A stretch of DNA of 64,000 nucleotides. Source: Photobacterium aquae. GTDB taxonomy: Bacteria > Pseudomonadota > Gammaproteobacteria > Enterobacterales > Vibrionaceae. The stretch is from the NCBI RefSeq assembly GCF_001029445.1, contig NZ_LDOT01000006.1:186001-250000 (forward strand), given 5' to 3'. The position numbers and the translations under genes are program-made. This document shows, in pieces, positions 63,518-64,000 of this stretch. A model generated the notes under the pieces. That model had not been told where the DNA came from and did no database searches. It saw only the letters and a program-made list of their open reading frames with translations. The first letter of the stretch is position 1; every line of letters begins with the position of its first letter.

Positions 63518-64000
63518 TTATCTGAGCAGAAGTTTTTTGAGTGCTGTTTTGTCGATCAGGCTGACGACACCGTAACTGATAATGCAGGCGAGTATCCAGC
63601 GAGCTATCTCATTGGTATAGCCGCTGACCCCGAGCATGGGCAGCAGGTTCATCAAATAGATAATGATGAGTATGTGGCAAAGGTAAACGCCCAATACCTG
63701 TTGGCTTAAATAAGGGAGTGCTGGAAATGATCCAAATTGAGGGCGGCTAAGTAGCATTAGAAATAGCCCGGTTGCCCAAATTGGTGTGCCAAATAAAAAA
63801 TCGTGTTCGTTGAATGGCATATCAAAGCGGAGCAGGAACATAGCCTCGCCGAAATGAAGCAGGACTCCAATTAAGGTAATTGTTGCCGCAACGGCCAAAC
63901 GGCAGCGGGTATTGTTGATCCTTAGCCATATGCCGATACCCAGCATCAAGGTACTCATAAAAGGACCATTCCGGGTGAAAATCGGTGGGTCAATATGGAA
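63518..64000 (-). CDS. Acyltransferase-3 family membrane protein, C-terminal part
   Basis: The last about 160 residues of a polytopic protein; the frame stays open to the window end (upstream codons read PPIFTRNGPFMSTLMLGIG), so the start is outside. Four to five hydrophobic segments (LAVAATITLIGVLLHFGEAM, FLFGTPIWATGLFLMLLS, VYLCHILIIIYLMNLLP) and the motif SQQVLGVYLCHIL typical of acyltransferase-3 proteins such as WecH/OafA. Probably O-acetylates a surface or envelope polysaccharide. Not broken. Confidence 0.8.
   Translation of the reverse strand, partial: FHIDPPIFTRNGPFMSTLMLGIGIWLRINNTRCRLAVAATITLIGVLLHFGEAMFLLRFDMPFNEHDFLFGTPIWATGLFLMLLSRPQFGSFPALPYLSQQVLGVYLCHILIIIYLMNLLPMLGVSGYTNEIARWILACIISYGVVSLIDKTALKKLLLR

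Overview
The window reads as a chromosomal stretch from a member of the Vibrionaceae, most likely Photobacterium or a close relative. The evidence is vibrio-type kbl-tdh, nagK, yajQ, an AroH-type DAHP synthase, napABC, tandem LpxL-type acyltransferases, a TsrA-like small regulator, and DUF3802/DUF3334-type proteins, with moderate GC in the core genes and AT-rich accessory genes between them. No database search was possible, so names rest on motif recognition and remembered family sequences.

Layout. 1-1.8 kb: end of kbl and complete tdh (threonine catabolism). 2-3.3 kb: a small lipoprotein and an AT-rich gap. 3.3-9.4 kb: a tightly overlapping three-gene operon (unknown protein, two-HKD phospholipase-D-fold nuclease, SNF2/RapA-type helicase) that looks like an unnamed anti-phage system, followed by an ankyrin-repeat lipoprotein. 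11-13.5 kb: ybiT and yaiI. 13.5-16.7 kb: an FG-GAP-repeat lipoprotein flanked by yaiI and a second truncated yaiI copy whose last 152 bp are identical to the first. 16.7-18.7 kb: an rtcB-prfH RNA-repair/ribosome-rescue operon whose rtcB is frameshifted at the metal-binding Cys motif; upstream lies a 13-codon leader ORF inside a long-range inverted repeat. 18.8-23.7 kb: secreted proteins of unknown role (one ParB/Srx-like), a YgiW-type OB-fold protein, a DUF3334 protein and a glutaredoxin. 24-31.6 kb: a REC-CheC-like/PAS-GGDEF signalling pair, DUF3802, a DTW-domain tRNA modifier, nagK (frameshifted), RhlE helicase and a membrane GGDEF protein. 31.6-38.5 kb: DASS transporter, SanA, tRNA-Pro(GGG), RNase T2, TsrA-like regulator and an ABC exporter pair. 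38.6-44.4 kb: a KorA-like HTH protein and a three-gene operon of a membrane-anchored DUF2760 protein with two divergent Hsp70-like ATPases. 44.7-51.3 kb: a wHTH regulator divergent from napABC, then two LpxL paralogues. 51.3-57.7 kb: pirin, then an accessory segment that looks like a cluster of integron cassettes without an integrase (attC-like sites, IS110-family remnants inserted near them, PD-(D/E)XK nuclease, GNAT and CatB-type acetyltransferase genes). 57.8-64 kb: DnaJ-related protein, serine transporter, YajQ, AroH-type synthase, a PpsA-like stand-alone domain and a partial acyltransferase-3.

The best candidates for undescribed biology are the PLD/SNF2 operon, the Hsp70-Hsp70-DUF2760 operon, and the leader peptide/stem structure in front of rtcB-prfH. 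Three separate frameshifts (rtcB, nagK and a cassette gene) need checking against reads before any is called a true pseudogene.
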